In this document: positions 41,291-52,019 of the stretch, in pieces | Layout: every line of letters starts with the position of its first letter | Position numbering within the stretch: position 1 is the first letter of the stretch | Origin: Ascarosepion bandense | Lineage: Eukaryota; Mollusca; Cephalopoda; Sepiida; Sepiidae | Length of the DNA: 64,000 nt | Assembly: GCA_037127315.1 (NCBI GenBank) | Contig: JBBBDQ010000420.1 | Coordinates: forward strand, 4,335,001-4,399,000 | Direction of reading: 5' to 3' | Notes under the pieces: generated by a model | What the model saw: only the letters and a program-made list of their open reading frames with translations | The model's database searches: none | What the model was told of the DNA's origin: nothing | Position numbers and translations under genes: made by a program

Positions 41291-41329
41291 ATCAACCTGA
41301 CATTACTTATAGTCAGACTAATGTCTTTG

Positions 41330-41395
41330 TTTTCGTTGTTGTTATCACAAAGTTTCGGTCATTGTGCCATCCGGTAAATCAGGCATGGCTGATCA
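41330..41395 (-). repeat. Palindromic-core SINE fragment, minus
   Basis: ATCACAAAGTTTCGGTCATT and ATCCGGTAAATCAGGC; diverged copy of the core at 9985-10029. Confidence 0.4.
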
Positions 41396-41830
41396 TGGAT
41401 TGGAGGGAAAATGGCGGTTGCTAAATCCTATAGAATGAAGTAAAAATAGTAAACAGAAAAGAACACTGGAGAAGCAAACGTCATAAAGAATCAGTGCATA
41501 TGATTATGAGGGCCTTCTCAGTCGCAACTCTATATGAGGGCCATTAATAAATAAAGATGGCATGAAAACTTCAGTAATTTGCCGTAGCATTGACGAAAGA
41601 GAATCGATGGCAAAAGCAGTCAAGCGTCAGTTAGTGAATATGGTGAAATCGAAATTTTGAGTTCAGTCACACCTCGTATAGGCAAGTAAGTTGTTCAAAC
41701 GCTAGGCCGAGGTTGACACTTTTCTTTTTGTTGCTACCTTGCGTGGAAAGGCCTCCTATCCCTGGATCTCCCTACTTACCCTCGATCCTTCTATTTAATA
41801 CTGAGTGCTGAGCAGAGAGTAGTTGAGTAA
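41396..41830. other. No feature seen
   Basis: No recognisable gene or repeat. Confidence 0.35.
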
Positions 41831-41849
41831 CATTTTTTATAAAGTCTTT

Positions 41850-42178
41850 GGGATGTCCCTGCTGTTGTGGCCTGTTGGGGCCAGGAAGAAAGACACAGGA
41901 AACAAGTATGTAGTTTGAACTAGTGTATTAGAATAACAGAATATATATAAAAATATGAGTGTTACTAGTCAGCAGATAAAAGTGTACAGCCGAACTGTAT
42001 TGTTACGTTGCGTCTCGACTGCCTCAGGACTGTCTCACAACTGCCTCCCCGGAAGTCACACATGTTATTAACGGAGGATGAGTCCATTCCTATAGATAGG
42101 GCAATATAACAAAATCGAACCCGAAACCTTTCGCACTGTAGGCGAGCATTCTACCATTGAGTTCAGATAAATTAATGG
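41850..42178 (-). repeat. Element with tRNA-Gly-like head, minus
   Basis: On the minus strand 42116-42175 reads CTCAATGGTAGAATGCTCGC and GGTTTCGGGTTCGATT, i.e. A box and B box of a tRNA-Gly-like sequence. The body continues toward 41850 with no known match. It may be a third tRNA-SINE family or a solitary tRNA pseudogene next to unrelated sequence. Confidence 0.45.
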
Positions 42179-42299
42179 AGCGGAACTATAACAAAAAAGA
42201 ATGAATAATACTAGACATAAATTTCAGAACGAGAACAATAAACACTTGTAGATTAAATGTTTCAGTTCGAAATTCACAGATTAAAAGACACCTGACAAA

Positions 42300-42345
42300 T
42301 ATTAAAGGCATAAAGGCCGAAACATTGTGATAATGGCGCCAAAAA
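42300..42345 (+). repeat. Palindromic-core SINE scrap, plus
   Basis: AAAGGCCGAAACATTGTGAT followed by AATGGCGCCAAAAATGA matches the distal half of the core. Confidence 0.4.
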
Positions 42346-42482
42346 TGAAAATATTCATCTTAATACATATAATAAAATTAATAACTATTTAAGTTTCAAT
42401 TACTACTGCCATACCCATCGAATACACTGTTTCTGGTTCGGTCATCATAGTTAAGTAGTTTTGAGCCTGGAAACTATTTATG

Positions 42483-42895
42483 TGTTGAGGAGGAATATCC
42501 TGTCTTACCCAGGAATGGGTATGGCCCGGGTTATAAAAGACCGGGGCTAGAACGAACTACAGAGTGTTCTTCATTATCCGAGAGTGTTCGTGACTATACG
42601 AGAGTGTTCGTCATTACTCGGGAATGATCGAGAGTGTTCGGTATTATACGAGAGCCATCGCCCTTAGACGAGAGTTAGACGTCACTAGACGGAAGCCTTC
42701 TTCTCAAGACGGACGCATACTTCCTATACAGAGACATTGCCTTCTTGATTGTTATTCGTGTTAACTGTTCGTTGCTGTACGTGTATTTGGTTTATTGTAC
42801 TGAGGTATAATAAATTTCTCTTTAAAATATACTCAGTGCTGGGAATTATTTCGTGCACTATTCTTTCTCTGTTTATCCCCTCCCTGTATATAACA
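42483..42895 (+). mobile_element. Solo LTR with internal 20-bp repeats
   Basis: Starts TGTTGAGG and ends TATATAACA (TG...CA, 413 bp). It has TATAAAA at 42532-42538 and AATAAA at 42809-42814. Flanks TTATG (42478-42482) and ATATG (42896-42900) agree in 4 of 5 positions, compatible with an old 5-bp target duplication. Downstream of the TATA box AGAGTGTTCG recurs at 42561, 42581, 42601 and 42631, with degenerate copies at 42651 and 42671. No internal coding sequence adjoins, so it is called a solo LTR. Confidence 0.65.
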
Positions 42896-43084
42896 ATATG
42901 AGAGATTGCTTTGGAATACTATGCGTGAGTTGTTTGATTGAGTATATAAAGCTTGTTAACATGAGAAGGGCAGTCTAAGAGAAGAGAATAACATGTTTCA
43001 AACTCCCGAATTCTTGGAGCCACACACTATCCTTGGTCTCACGACCTGAAGCAACCTGAAGCGGACCTGAAGCGGAAAGAATAT

Positions 43085-43412
43085 CTTTGTCAACCGACCT
43101 GAAGCGGAAAGAATATCTCGGATCAATAGCTGCATCTACTTCTAGAAAGAATAGGTTTCTATGTGTCGGGTCAGAAAGTTATTCTCGTCAGAATCTATCT
43201 CGCACATTTATAAATCTACCATTTGTCCATGCATTGAAAAATGTTGCTATATCTGTTCGGGTTCTCCTGCTATTCATTTTGAGGTTCTTGACAAAATCCA
43301 AAGAAGGATCTGCAGTGTAAACTGTCCTGACTTGGCATTAAATCATCCAAAACGCTTCCCACTGATGGAGTGGCTACAACAAGCGCCCCCTTCGTTTACG
43401 TTTCCGATTTAG
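43085..43412 (+). pseudogene. CR1/Jockey-like LINE fragment (RT C-terminal part)
   Basis: KEYLGSIAASTSRK, then SESISHIYKSTICPCIEKCC, YICSGSPAIHFEVLDKIQRR and IC. It matches the HIYKSTIRPCIEYCCHIWSG region of the large LINE. Frame changes near 43160 and 43320. Not functional. Confidence 0.65.
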
Positions 43413-43420
43413 TATTCTTA

Positions 43421-43865
43421 ACATTCTAAGTATACACTAAAGTCATCTTAAACGTTATACATGATGGTAGTCATTAACTAATTTCATGTCCAACACGAAA
43501 TTGAAAAACTAATTGCTATCTTATATTGATACCAATGAAAAAACATGTTTGTAAACGTTAAATGATTCCAACGTGAAAAAAGATTTAACAAAATTAACAC
43601 TATAGCGGGGATTAATAATTTATGAATTTGTGAATGAAAAAGATTCATTTCGGCCCAGATACGAAGAGTGTAAATGGGAATTTTTAATCGGTAAACAACA
43701 GAATTGTTTGCTGATTGGTGTGCTTTTTTATTCAAGAAAGAAAGAAGGAAATAAAAAAGACGAAATTTGATGTGATATTTACAAGCTGAGAAAAAATCCG
43801 CTTAGTTTTCCATACCAATTCTGCTATTCCCGAAATAAACTACTAGTACTGAAACCCATTGTAAC

Positions 43866-43868
<3 letters not shown>
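43421..43868. other. No feature seen
   Basis: Nothing recognised. Confidence 0.35.

Positions 43869-43914
<46 letters not shown>
43869..43914. repeat. (AT)n microsatellite
   Basis: About 22 dinucleotides, directly before a long hairpin. Confidence 0.95.
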
Positions 43915-43915
<1 letters not shown>

Positions 43916-43917
<2 letters not shown>

Positions 43918-44121
43918 AATCTTGTTATTATAATGGTTTATAAAAGCATAATATCACTACACAAAAAAATCATGTTTCAGAACAAAACTGTTCTTCTTCA
44001 GGTGATATCATTTTCAACATTTATTTTAACATATCACCTGAAAAATAACAGTATTGTTATGAAACATGAAAATTTTTGTGTCGTGATATTATGCTTTTGT
44101 AAACCACTGTAATAACAAAAT
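43916..44121. repeat. Long imperfect hairpin, arms about 90 nt
   Basis: The arm 43923-44010 and the arm 44031-44118 are inverted copies (e.g. AAAAGCATAATATCAC against GTGATATTATGCTTTT; TCAGGTGATAT against TATCACCTGA) with a 20-nt loop. No coding content. The two arms lie immediately after an (AT)n tract. Confidence 0.75.
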
Positions 44122-44203
44122 TATGATATTAAGTTCTTCTCTGTATTGAGCACTCTTTAAATGCTTGAACAGTGGGTTTTAATCTACGTGTTCTTCCACT
44201 TTC

Positions 44204-44206
<3 letters not shown>

Positions 44207-44245
<39 letters not shown>
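44207..44245. repeat. (AT)n microsatellite
   Basis: About 19 dinucleotides. Confidence 0.95.
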
Positions 44246-44249
<4 letters not shown>

Positions 44250-44713
44250 TAAAATAAATTTCTATGTTCAAATCAGTTCTACAAAGAAAGTGGAAAGATA
44301 ACGAAAGAATTTCTTTTTCTTTCCACTTCCTTTTCTTAGAGCCATACAAGACTAAATTTTAACTTACAACTCAGTTTAAAAGTAAGGTTTACCAAAAATC
44401 TAAAAATAGATATTGATTTTTGTCTACTTTCTTTTAATCCCACCCCTTTAATTTTTCTGTGATGCATATATTTTTTTCAACTTCCGCTTTATTTTGAAAT
44501 AAAAAATTACCGATGATGCGTGAAATTTCTCTTAAGGATTTAATGTAGAAATGGGCATACAACTGATTTGAACATCGAAATTTATTTTATTTTATAAATG
44601 ATTTTGTAATTTAAATATTAATTACACTGAGCCCTCCACCTTGATCATTTTTTAATATTAATGTAATTAATATTAATTAGGGTCGGTTCCTGCTTTTCCT
44701 TTTGGAATAAAGT

Positions 44714-44717
<4 letters not shown>
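44246..44717. other. No gene; weak similarity to 26640-26720
   Basis: ATTAATTAGGGTCGGTTCCT near 44673 is a near-match to the reverse complement of 26678-26700, both next to (AT)n. Probably an unnamed interspersed repeat. Confidence 0.35.

Positions 44718-44762
<45 letters not shown>
44718..44762. repeat. (AT)n microsatellite
   Basis: About 21 dinucleotides. Confidence 0.95.
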
Positions 44763-44765
<3 letters not shown>

Positions 44766-46038
44766 TGTACACAAAAAAAGTGTACTAAAAAAAGCGAAAC
44801 ATACAGATAAGAACAGAGAAGATAAATATTTCAAGTGACAAACTTTGGTGATAATTCAAGTATGTGGTCAGAACTTGTCTGTAAAACAAACCCAACTCTT
44901 AAAAATCAGCAATGATGCTGAGGGTGGTACTGAGATAAGCCTGGGTGGGTGGTAAATTTACTGGCTCGCAATGTTCTCAACGAATTGGTTGAGGAATGAT
45001 ACGATCCCTCATTCTTTTTGTATCAATTTCACCACCCTCACTCTTTTAACACCCGCCATTTTTTTTATTTGAATTTTTTTTTTTGGTCGCATTACGCACA
45101 ATCGTCTATACTAAGCCTAATTTCCTTTCGTTTCTAATTTTTTTTTATTTTTCACCTTGTTCCGTTTACTTTCCTTCTAACGCCACCACTCTGTTCTGAG
45201 ACAACCTCTTGTTTTACTGTCTCACAAACCGACTTTAATTGGCAATCAAATCTAAAACAAGCTCTTGTTGTTTCTTTATTTTTAGTCTCACTTTATCAAC
45301 GAAAAGAGTAAAAAGTTAGATTAGATGACTAAAAAAAAATGAACGATAGAAAGCGGAGAAGACGAATGTAAACAAGGCACGAATAGTTGGTGGGGAAATC
45401 CAGTAATCCTTTAAAAATAAAAAAAAGAAGAAAACACAACAAAGAGATTAAGTTGAATGTTGAGAGAAAATAACAGCCCGCAAAATATATGAGTAAACCC
45501 GAGTATTTCATAGACATAAGTCAACAATCTTACTTATCCGCTTATTTTTGCTTTCTTATCTGCCTTGTCCATTAAAGTGAATAAAAACGTGAATAAAACC
45601 AACGAATGAGAAGGAAAAATAATGTTCGCTGATAGAGAATAAGAGAGCACTGAAGGGAAAGAAAGTTTTAAAAAGAGAAAAAATATATAAATAAATATCA
45701 GCGAGAAAAGGTATAACAACATAATGCGTGATCGCTCTGTGGGTAACGGCAATGGCGGTTCGTTATGACGAGGGGATATTTGATGAAACCATTATTTAAC
45801 AATCGGGAAATAAACACTCTAGTGTTATTTTCCTTTATACCTACATAATGAGCTATTCAAACAAGTCTTCTTCTGTTTTGTGGTCTTTACCCCAAAGCAT
45901 TAATTGCTATAACTTCCGGCTTTCTCCAGTTGTCTCGCTCATTTGATAAACTTCCGGTAAAGTTGAATAGAACTGTTTATTTGAACCATACAAAAGATTT
46001 GCTGGGACCATAACTCTACTAGTTCTTATAGGATTAGT
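44763..46038. other. No feature seen
   Basis: AT-rich; low-complexity ORFs only. No repeat family recognised. Confidence 0.4.
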
Positions 46039-46701
46039 AATAAATGCTCGGTGGGGGATAACAGAATCAAACAAGTCCAAGAATTTAAGTACCTAGGAAG
46101 TGTTCTAACAGGAGATGGAAATTGCGACACGGAGATCCGAAGGCGAATTGGCATGGCAAAGGACGCGTTCCAGAAGATGAGCAAAATACTAACACACAGG
46201 AAGATCTCAATAGAAACGAAGAAAAGAGTGCTAGACTGCTACGTGATGTCAGTTCTTCAGTACGGCTGTGAATGCTGGACAATATCATCGAAAATGAGGA
46301 CAAAACTGGAAGCGGCCGAAATGTGGTTCTACAGAAGGATGCTACGGATATCGTGGACTGAGCATACAAGCAACGACGAAGTGTTAGAAAGAATGGCAAC
46401 AAAAAGGAAATTGATGCTGAGCATCAGGAAAGAGACAACTGAAGTTCCTGGGACATGCAATGAGGAAGGAAAGCCTGGAGAACCTGATACTGACTGGTCA
46501 GATAGAAGGAAGGAGAGACAGAGGAAGGCAGCGGATAACATATTTGCAGGGCCTGATCAGGTGGATGACGGAACGGGGGTTGCCAGGAGCAACAGGAGCA
46601 AACATACTAAGAGCCACAAGGGATAGGGAGACGTGGAGATCCATGATCGCCTACGTCCTGAAGGGACAGGGCACATAGAAGAAGAAGAAGAATAAATGCT
46701 C
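46039..46701 (+). mobile_element. 5'-truncated RTE retrotransposon with 11-bp target duplication
   Basis: The insertion (46050-46690) is bounded by AATAAATGCTC at 46039-46049 and again at 46691-46701. It ends in GGGACAGGGCACATA followed by (GAA)n, typical of RTE tails. Coding: 46051 onward, RIKQVQEFKYLGSVLTGDGN, then RRRIGMAKDAFQKMSKILTH, and EAAEMWFYRRMLRISWTEHT. One extra A near 46430 (GGAAAGAG versus GGAAGAG in the 59-kb copy) shifts the frame; the rest continues at 46460-46678. About five other differences from the 59-kb copy over 640 bp, so both are young. Confidence 0.9.
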
Positions 46702-47089
46702 AGACTTGTCACTTCTTTCTTATGATCTCTAACTGCCTCTCATGGAATGGGTGTATAGTTCGGCGCTACAAACTCAAAGAATCAGATGAGCTTATCTCCT
46801 AATATAACCAGAGCATTGTTAAGAAGATATTTCTGGAGTTTTAAAATGCAACGTCTGTTCTTTCTTAATTAACATGTTCTCATACCGTTTTCATATCTTC
46901 ACTCTGACTGTTGATTGGTTAACTAATACTAGGTGAGATGTTTCATCTAATCGTTATAATTTCCTAAAACAAGGATGTATCGTCTTGGCGAATTTATTAA
47001 AACTTTACAGGAATTCAAGAGGATCCTACCTGTATTTATCATCGACGTGTACACTCTAAGATAAGCAAATGATACCTTGGTTGATAGCA
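46702..47089. other. No feature seen
   Basis: Nothing recognised. Confidence 0.35.
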
Positions 47090-47330
47090 AATACACCTAC
47101 AAAAACTGCAAAATGAGAAAGAAAAGCAAAATAATGGACTAACCATCAATTGTAAGAAGATAGATTGTATGAACGTTAGCAAGAGGAGCTGCCCAAGGTG
47201 ATAGTAATTGGTTACGATAAAATCAAACAAGTACAGAAATTTAGATATCTGGGAAGTGTTTAACAGACGACGTTAAAAGTGACACAGAAATCCGAAGCAG
47301 TATGAAAAATACTATTAAAAAAATAAAAGA
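47090..47330 (+). pseudogene. RTE-like fragment, decayed
   Basis: ATAAAATCAAACAAGTACAG, AAATTTAGATATCTGGGAAG and ACACAGAAATCCGAAGCAG parallel the IKQVQKFKYLGSV...CDTEIRR region of the 46- and 59-kb copies. Confidence 0.6.
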
Positions 47331-47389
47331 ATTAGGAAAGAAAAATTTTTTGTTGCAAGCAAAAAAGCAGCTCAGAATTACTATCTAAA

Positions 47390-48135
47390 TCTAAACTTAT
47401 TTATAAATGGAACTTTGTCTGTGTGTGTGTATGTGCATGTGTGTGTGTGTCTGTGTATGTGTGTGTTCTTTACCTATAGACTCCAAAACAGCTTAAACGA
47501 TTTTCTTGAAAATTAACACAGGTGTGCTATAAGCGTCTGCGAGTGTTCTTATCTAAGTTTTGTGTCGAGGTACCCCCGGTAAATATTGAAAATCGAAAAA
47601 ATCGCGTTATAGAAGGAGTTATCCGATTTTAATCAAATTTGATACACTCATAGACAAAGACATAAAAAAAATATTCAGAAGTTTCAGGGTTGCAGTTCTT
47701 ACAATAGTGCAGAAAATCGATAATATATATATATATATATATATAACAGGCAAGATGTTTGTGTGTGTGCCTGTTTATCTGCCTGTATGTCAGTAATATT
47801 TTCAGCCCTTTTATTTTAGTTTTTGTTTCGGGTTTGGCTCTAAGTAGGTATAATTGTAGTTCTTAGTCTCAGCCATGATATCATTTACTCAGAGGACTTA
47901 TTTAGTCTTCAAAATTCAGTTTACGACGAAAAAAACTTATTTGATATCGATACCAGGAAATCAAAATTTTACTTATATCCATTCATTTTTCTTTCAGTCT
48001 AAGGTCTCGCTTTAACTAGAAACAACTATTGCTTTTCAGTCTTTTGTGCCAACGTTCCATGAGTCTGAGCTCCAGGACCATGGATTAGTTTTAAAGCTTT
48101 CATTACACCCGACCAACGCCGGGCTATACTGCTAG
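47390..48135 (+). mobile_element. Non-autonomous Helitron, copy 1
   Basis: 5' end TCTAAACTTATTT preceded by A. 3' end CTAG followed by T, with the hairpin CCCGACCAACGCCGGG located 8 nt before CTAG (48108-48123). These are the defining Helitron features (5' TC, 3' hairpin plus CTAG/CTRR, insertion between A and T, no duplication). No Rep/helicase coding. Contains GT-rich and AT-rich tracts. A second copy at 55341-56101 is collinear and over 90% similar by eye. Confidence 0.8.
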
Positions 48136-48882
48136 TCTTATATAAATCATCCTATATGACAGGGGATATGAAAAAGTTTTCTCAGCGATAGAAATATGAA
48201 AACGAGTGATGTGATTTTACAAAAGGAAGAATACAAGACAAAGTTCTAAACATGTGAGCAACCAAAATGTTTCAAAGAACATAGGATCAAAAAGACACTT
48301 GTATTTATAAGCAGAAAAAGACAGATGGAATCTTCAGCGACATTCATAGAGGTAAGAGGGTTTATTGAACACAACTAAGCGTTTCGGAGAAACAAACGAT
48401 CGCAAAGAGAAACATTTTCAATTAATTCTTGCCGTACAGTGTGTCAACTGAAATTTTTGTTCGCACATCAAGGCATCAAACCTCGATCTACCAGTGACTC
48501 GATTTTGGCTGAGTTTCAGTGAAGAGTGGAGAGATTCATAAAAGTGAGTAAAAGACCATCCGAAATTTTGTTTGTCGTTGATATTTGATGAAGCCTGTAC
48601 ATTGATTAAAAAAAAATTTGTGTACACCTTGATCTAAAGTTATCCGATTTTGGTTGAATTCGCATAAGACATCCCGGAGAAAAAGAAAAATTCGTAAATT
48701 CTAAGCGTTTCGGTGATTTCATACATACTCTGTAAATCGATTCGAAAAATCGAAAGATTCATGTCATGATCGGTTTGTGACCTAATTTGTGTTGCAATTG
48801 GACCAAATGTTTCGGAATAGTAGGTTTCGTTTGGGTGGAGACACACAAATACACAGAAAGACAGACAGTCAGACAGACAGAC

Positions 48883-48884
<2 letters not shown>
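48136..48884. other. No gene; AG/CAG-rich end
   Basis: GTTTCGG-containing segments near 48380 and 48705 are weakly similar; a (CAGA)n tract lies at 48859-48884. Nothing else recognised. Confidence 0.35.

Positions 48885-48936
<52 letters not shown>
48885..48936. repeat. (AT)n microsatellite
   Basis: About 25 dinucleotides. Confidence 0.95.
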
Positions 48937-48937
<1 letters not shown>

Positions 48938-49689
48938 TTATGGCTATCATCCTTATTTTCATAATTTTCCCTTCCGACCACCACCTCATATCACACCTCA
49001 GTTCATGCCACATCACATGCAATATTACAATTTTAACAATAATACTCTATCTTGAATGCTTCTCAAGCACTTTATTCGATGAATTTTAATATGAAAACAT
49101 TCGAGACATCTCTTCATGAATGATCAACATTATTCCAAGAAGATTGCAAATATCTGTGAAGATCGGAGATAACAGCGACTGAAACGTTGTGATAATAAAG
49201 AAGAAATAATCAATGTTGGGTAGTAATTCAGAGAAAAAATGCTTCTGCTTCGTAGACTTCATTTCAGTCGTCATGAGAATCTTGTCGTGCCATATCGTAA
49301 TTTATGTTCCCTTTTGTGTCTTTCATCGACAGTTTCGTTCCTTGGCACACAACCTCTGACCAAACTTTTAACCACCCATCCTTATCACCAGTAAGCTTAC
49401 TTCCACGGATTTCCGTTCTTCAGAAGGTACACGACGCATAATTCACATCGACCTGACAGAAGACAACGCTTTTCTAGCTTTCTACCTTCCCCCATATTTT
49501 TCCTTTTTTTTTTTTTTTTTTTTTTTTTTACACTGTTCTTAACCAAATGTTTTTCATGTTAATAATCACACGCCTTTAGTTAAGGGAACATATTGTCATG
49601 CGAAAAAAACTCATACAACTAAAACAAATATAGCTTTTGAATATGAAAGACTTGAAGTTGCAAACATCAAAACAGCAATAATCTATACT
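48937..49689. other. No gene; core-SINE scrap and poly(T)
   Basis: CAGCGACTGAAACGTTGTGA at 49173-49192 resembles the palindromic SINE core. Poly(T) at 49505-49530. Otherwise unremarkable. Confidence 0.4.
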
Positions 49690-49870
49690 TCTGAGATGAG
49701 TTAGTATTTACAGTAGTTATATTTTTCGGACTATTTTCCTCATCTTTATTGCCATGTTTACGACGTTTTGGCCGTTGTATGCTCCGGCCTTTTTTTAGGT
49801 GCGAGGAATTTCGAACCGAACTTTTTATTACCCCAGTAATTACATAGAACTATTTTACTCAATTAGATAA
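49690..49870 (-). repeat. Palindromic-core SINE, 3' half, minus
   Basis: Collinear with 9945-10075: TTACAGTAGTTATATTTTTC..., TCATCTTTATTGCCATG, ACGACGTTTTGGCCGTTGTA, then GGTGCGAGGAATTTCGAAC and TTACCCCAGTAATTAC. Confidence 0.7.
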
Positions 49871-49945
49871 GCTTAATTTGAGGCTTTTATAATGTGAAAT
49901 TACCCCATTTGTTTGCTAAATAACTTCTGCAAACTACTGCTAGAT

Positions 49946-49976
<31 letters not shown>

Positions 49977-50013
49977 GGGCGCGTATAATGATATGCGCTA
50001 AAAAGTCTTTTTT

Positions 50014-50145
50014 AGCCCAGGTGTAGAGTCGCCGACTGACGCCATTTCGGTCGGGTTTCAATCCCGGGTAAGAAAGCAATCGGAGTCTAACCGTACTGAT
50101 GAGCTGTGATACGGCGTAACAGATCTGTCTGCGGATGACAATATA
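50014..50145 (+). repeat. tRNA-derived SINE, second type, plus
   Basis: TAGAGTCGCCGACTGACGCC, TCGGTCGGGTTTCAATCCCG (B box), ACTGATGAGCTGTGATACGG and AACAGATCTGTCTGCGGATG match 19589-19728. The A box is partly lost. Confidence 0.75.
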
Positions 50146-50249
50146 TATATGATATTCAGCGCTTTCAAATATGTACCGCGCATATATAATATATAAATAA
50201 TAAAATATATATAACAAATAGCATATATTTATAATTATATACATACAAT

Positions 50250-50285
50250 TTTCACACACGCACACGCACGCACACACACACAAAT

Positions 50286-50350
<65 letters not shown>

Positions 50351-50355
50351 TATAT
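50250..50355. repeat. (AC)n(AT)n compound microsatellite
   Basis: AC-rich from 50250 to 50311, then AT from 50312 to 50355. Confidence 0.95.
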
Positions 50356-50627
50356 GAGTAAAGGGTGCAATTTTTTTTTTCTCTTTTATACAGAGTTGTA
50401 CAGAGGTTGGTTACCAGCGAACTTGATGTCAAACTAATTAAAAGATACAGACCTTACGTGACTGCACATATATCTAAATATTCTACCAAACCAACAAAGT
50501 AGTAGTAAGTTTTATTTCAATTTCATTGCAACTTTTGCATATACGGCCATGCGAAAAAGTAGATAGTTGCTTATGCACGTTATATAACCTTCTTTTATAT
50601 TGTTTCGTTTTCTGAAGTAATAAAAAG

Positions 50628-50686
50628 CTGTTGTTGTTGTTGTTGTTCTTCTTCTTCTTCTTCTTCTTCTTCTTCTTCTTCTTCGT
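50628..50686. repeat. (GTT)n(CTT)n microsatellite
   Basis: Seven GTT-type and about 13 CTT triplets. The CTT run may be the reversed (GAA)n tail of the minus-strand RTE fragment that follows. Confidence 0.9.
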
Positions 50687-50689
50687 ACA

Positions 50690-51265
50690 GTATCCCTTCA
50701 GGAGGGAGTTTTTCTTTGTAACTCTTAGTAAAATTTCTCATTTTGCTATCTTTCTAAAGCACTCTTCTGAGGTAGTGTAGTCGATGCTCTCCTCCGTCCC
50801 TCTAGCCTTCAATATGTCCTGCTGTATTTACTAGCCCTCCCACGCAAGGCCGGATGTGACACATGGTCATTTTAATGTGGGAATTCCCGGCCATATAGCC
50901 GGACCAAAAATATGTCTGTCTATTTTTACCGAGTCGTGGTTCTACCCTTCGGCGGAACCACGACTGGGTTTGTGCTCTCTGCTCGGAAGCAGAGAGCTGA
51001 CAGTGTTATAGAGTTACAGAGCAGTCATCCTAAGACGACTGCTTCAATGCAAACGCTGCAATATGTCCTGTGAGTGTCAATTTTTTTTTTTTCCTTAAGT
51101 GTCCTCAACATTTTGACTGTTTCTTTCTGAAGGAAGTGACCTTTCAGATTCAATTTTCTCTAAAACTTGTCATTGATCACATGTTCAATTTATGGTATCC
51201 TCAGTATCCTTAAGTAGAACCAGATTTTTGTTGTCTCAAGTCTCTTTATTTGTTCGTAATTGGTT
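50690..51265 (-). pseudogene. RTE-like fragment, minus, interrupted at 50822-51058
   Basis: Plus-strand TCTAGCCTTCAATATGTCCT (50801-50820) continues as TGTGAGTGTCAATTTT after 51070, as in the uninterrupted relative at 9528-9560 (TGCCTTCAATCTGTCCTGTG). Further down TCACATGTTCAATTTATGG and AGTAGAACCAGATTTTTGTT are the reverse of the ...EHVSNDE / MWFYRR coding region. Very decayed. Confidence 0.65.
50822..51058. mobile_element. 237-bp hairpin-rich retroposon with 12-bp target duplication
   Basis: Flanked by CAATATGTCCTG at 50810-50821 and 51059-51070, inside an RTE remnant. Four stem-loops follow one another: CCGGC/GCCGG (50887-50902); AGTCGTGGTT/AACCACGACT (50932-50941 with 50956-50965); GCTCTCTGCT/AGCAGAGAGC with a CGGA loop (50974-50997); AGCAGTC/GACTGCT (51020-51043). 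The larger stems are perfect. No pol III boxes, no ORF, no poly(A) end and no match to the other SINE families here. The 12-bp duplication points to LINE-type target-primed insertion of a structured RNA. Confidence 0.75.
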
Positions 51266-52019
51266 GCGTAATTAATTGATTTTCATAATTTCGTTTGAAG
51301 CGATTTTAGTGAGTCCAAAATAACTACACAATGTCTCTCACTAAATATAACGCTTCGGTAACTGGTGTCGCTACAATGGATTTAACTTTGGTTTTCATTG
51401 TTTGTTTTTTTTATTTTATTTTATTCTCGTAACGGATCCATTGTTAATCTACAGTGAATGTCTTGTCTCTGTTAACTCTATTCTCTGTTAAACAAGAAGG
51501 GCTTTCTCTCAATTAAAATTAGAATCTATTTTCCTGACTAGAGAGTTCCTGCAATAGCCATTGAAAGATATATCAGTTTAATGATTCCGCAAACAAAGTG
51601 ATCTTTTCCGACGACGACGACGACGAAAGACAGAAATAATGTTAGGAAATTTTACATTATCCTAATGTACAACTCGTGAGTATATAAACGAAGTAGCTTA
51701 TCGTTAATAAATTATATTAATGATCAAATATTTAAGTCAACAACTGAGGATTTCATTCATTAGTATTCTAATTAAACTGAAGTCGGTATTGAATCCCAAG
51801 TAAACAGCTAGGAATTCAAACGCTGATTTTCAAGGTAGGCATTTTTCTCTACACTCTAAAAAAACTGTCATGACAGTTCTGTCCTACTGGTTCTTTTCAT
51901 TTTGCCTTCTGCCATAATAATTTTTTAAAAATTCATAATTTTTACAACATCGAAGAAGAAAAGTTCTGCTGTTTCTTTGTAGAACAGGCTTCCTCGTGGG
52001 TGTTTCCTTGAATATTTAA
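51266..52019. other. No feature seen
   Basis: A (GAC)5 run at 51611-51626 is the only structure noted. Confidence 0.4.

Noticed and set aside
48380..48720. Two weakly similar GTTTCGG-containing segments as a tandem duplication
   Set aside because: Similarity is limited to short words and not collinear.
48640..49055. ORFs with long YIYIYI or VCVCVC runs (also at 12.2, 12.5, 13.6, 26.4, 32.0 and 49.9 kb)
   Set aside because: Translated dinucleotide microsatellites.
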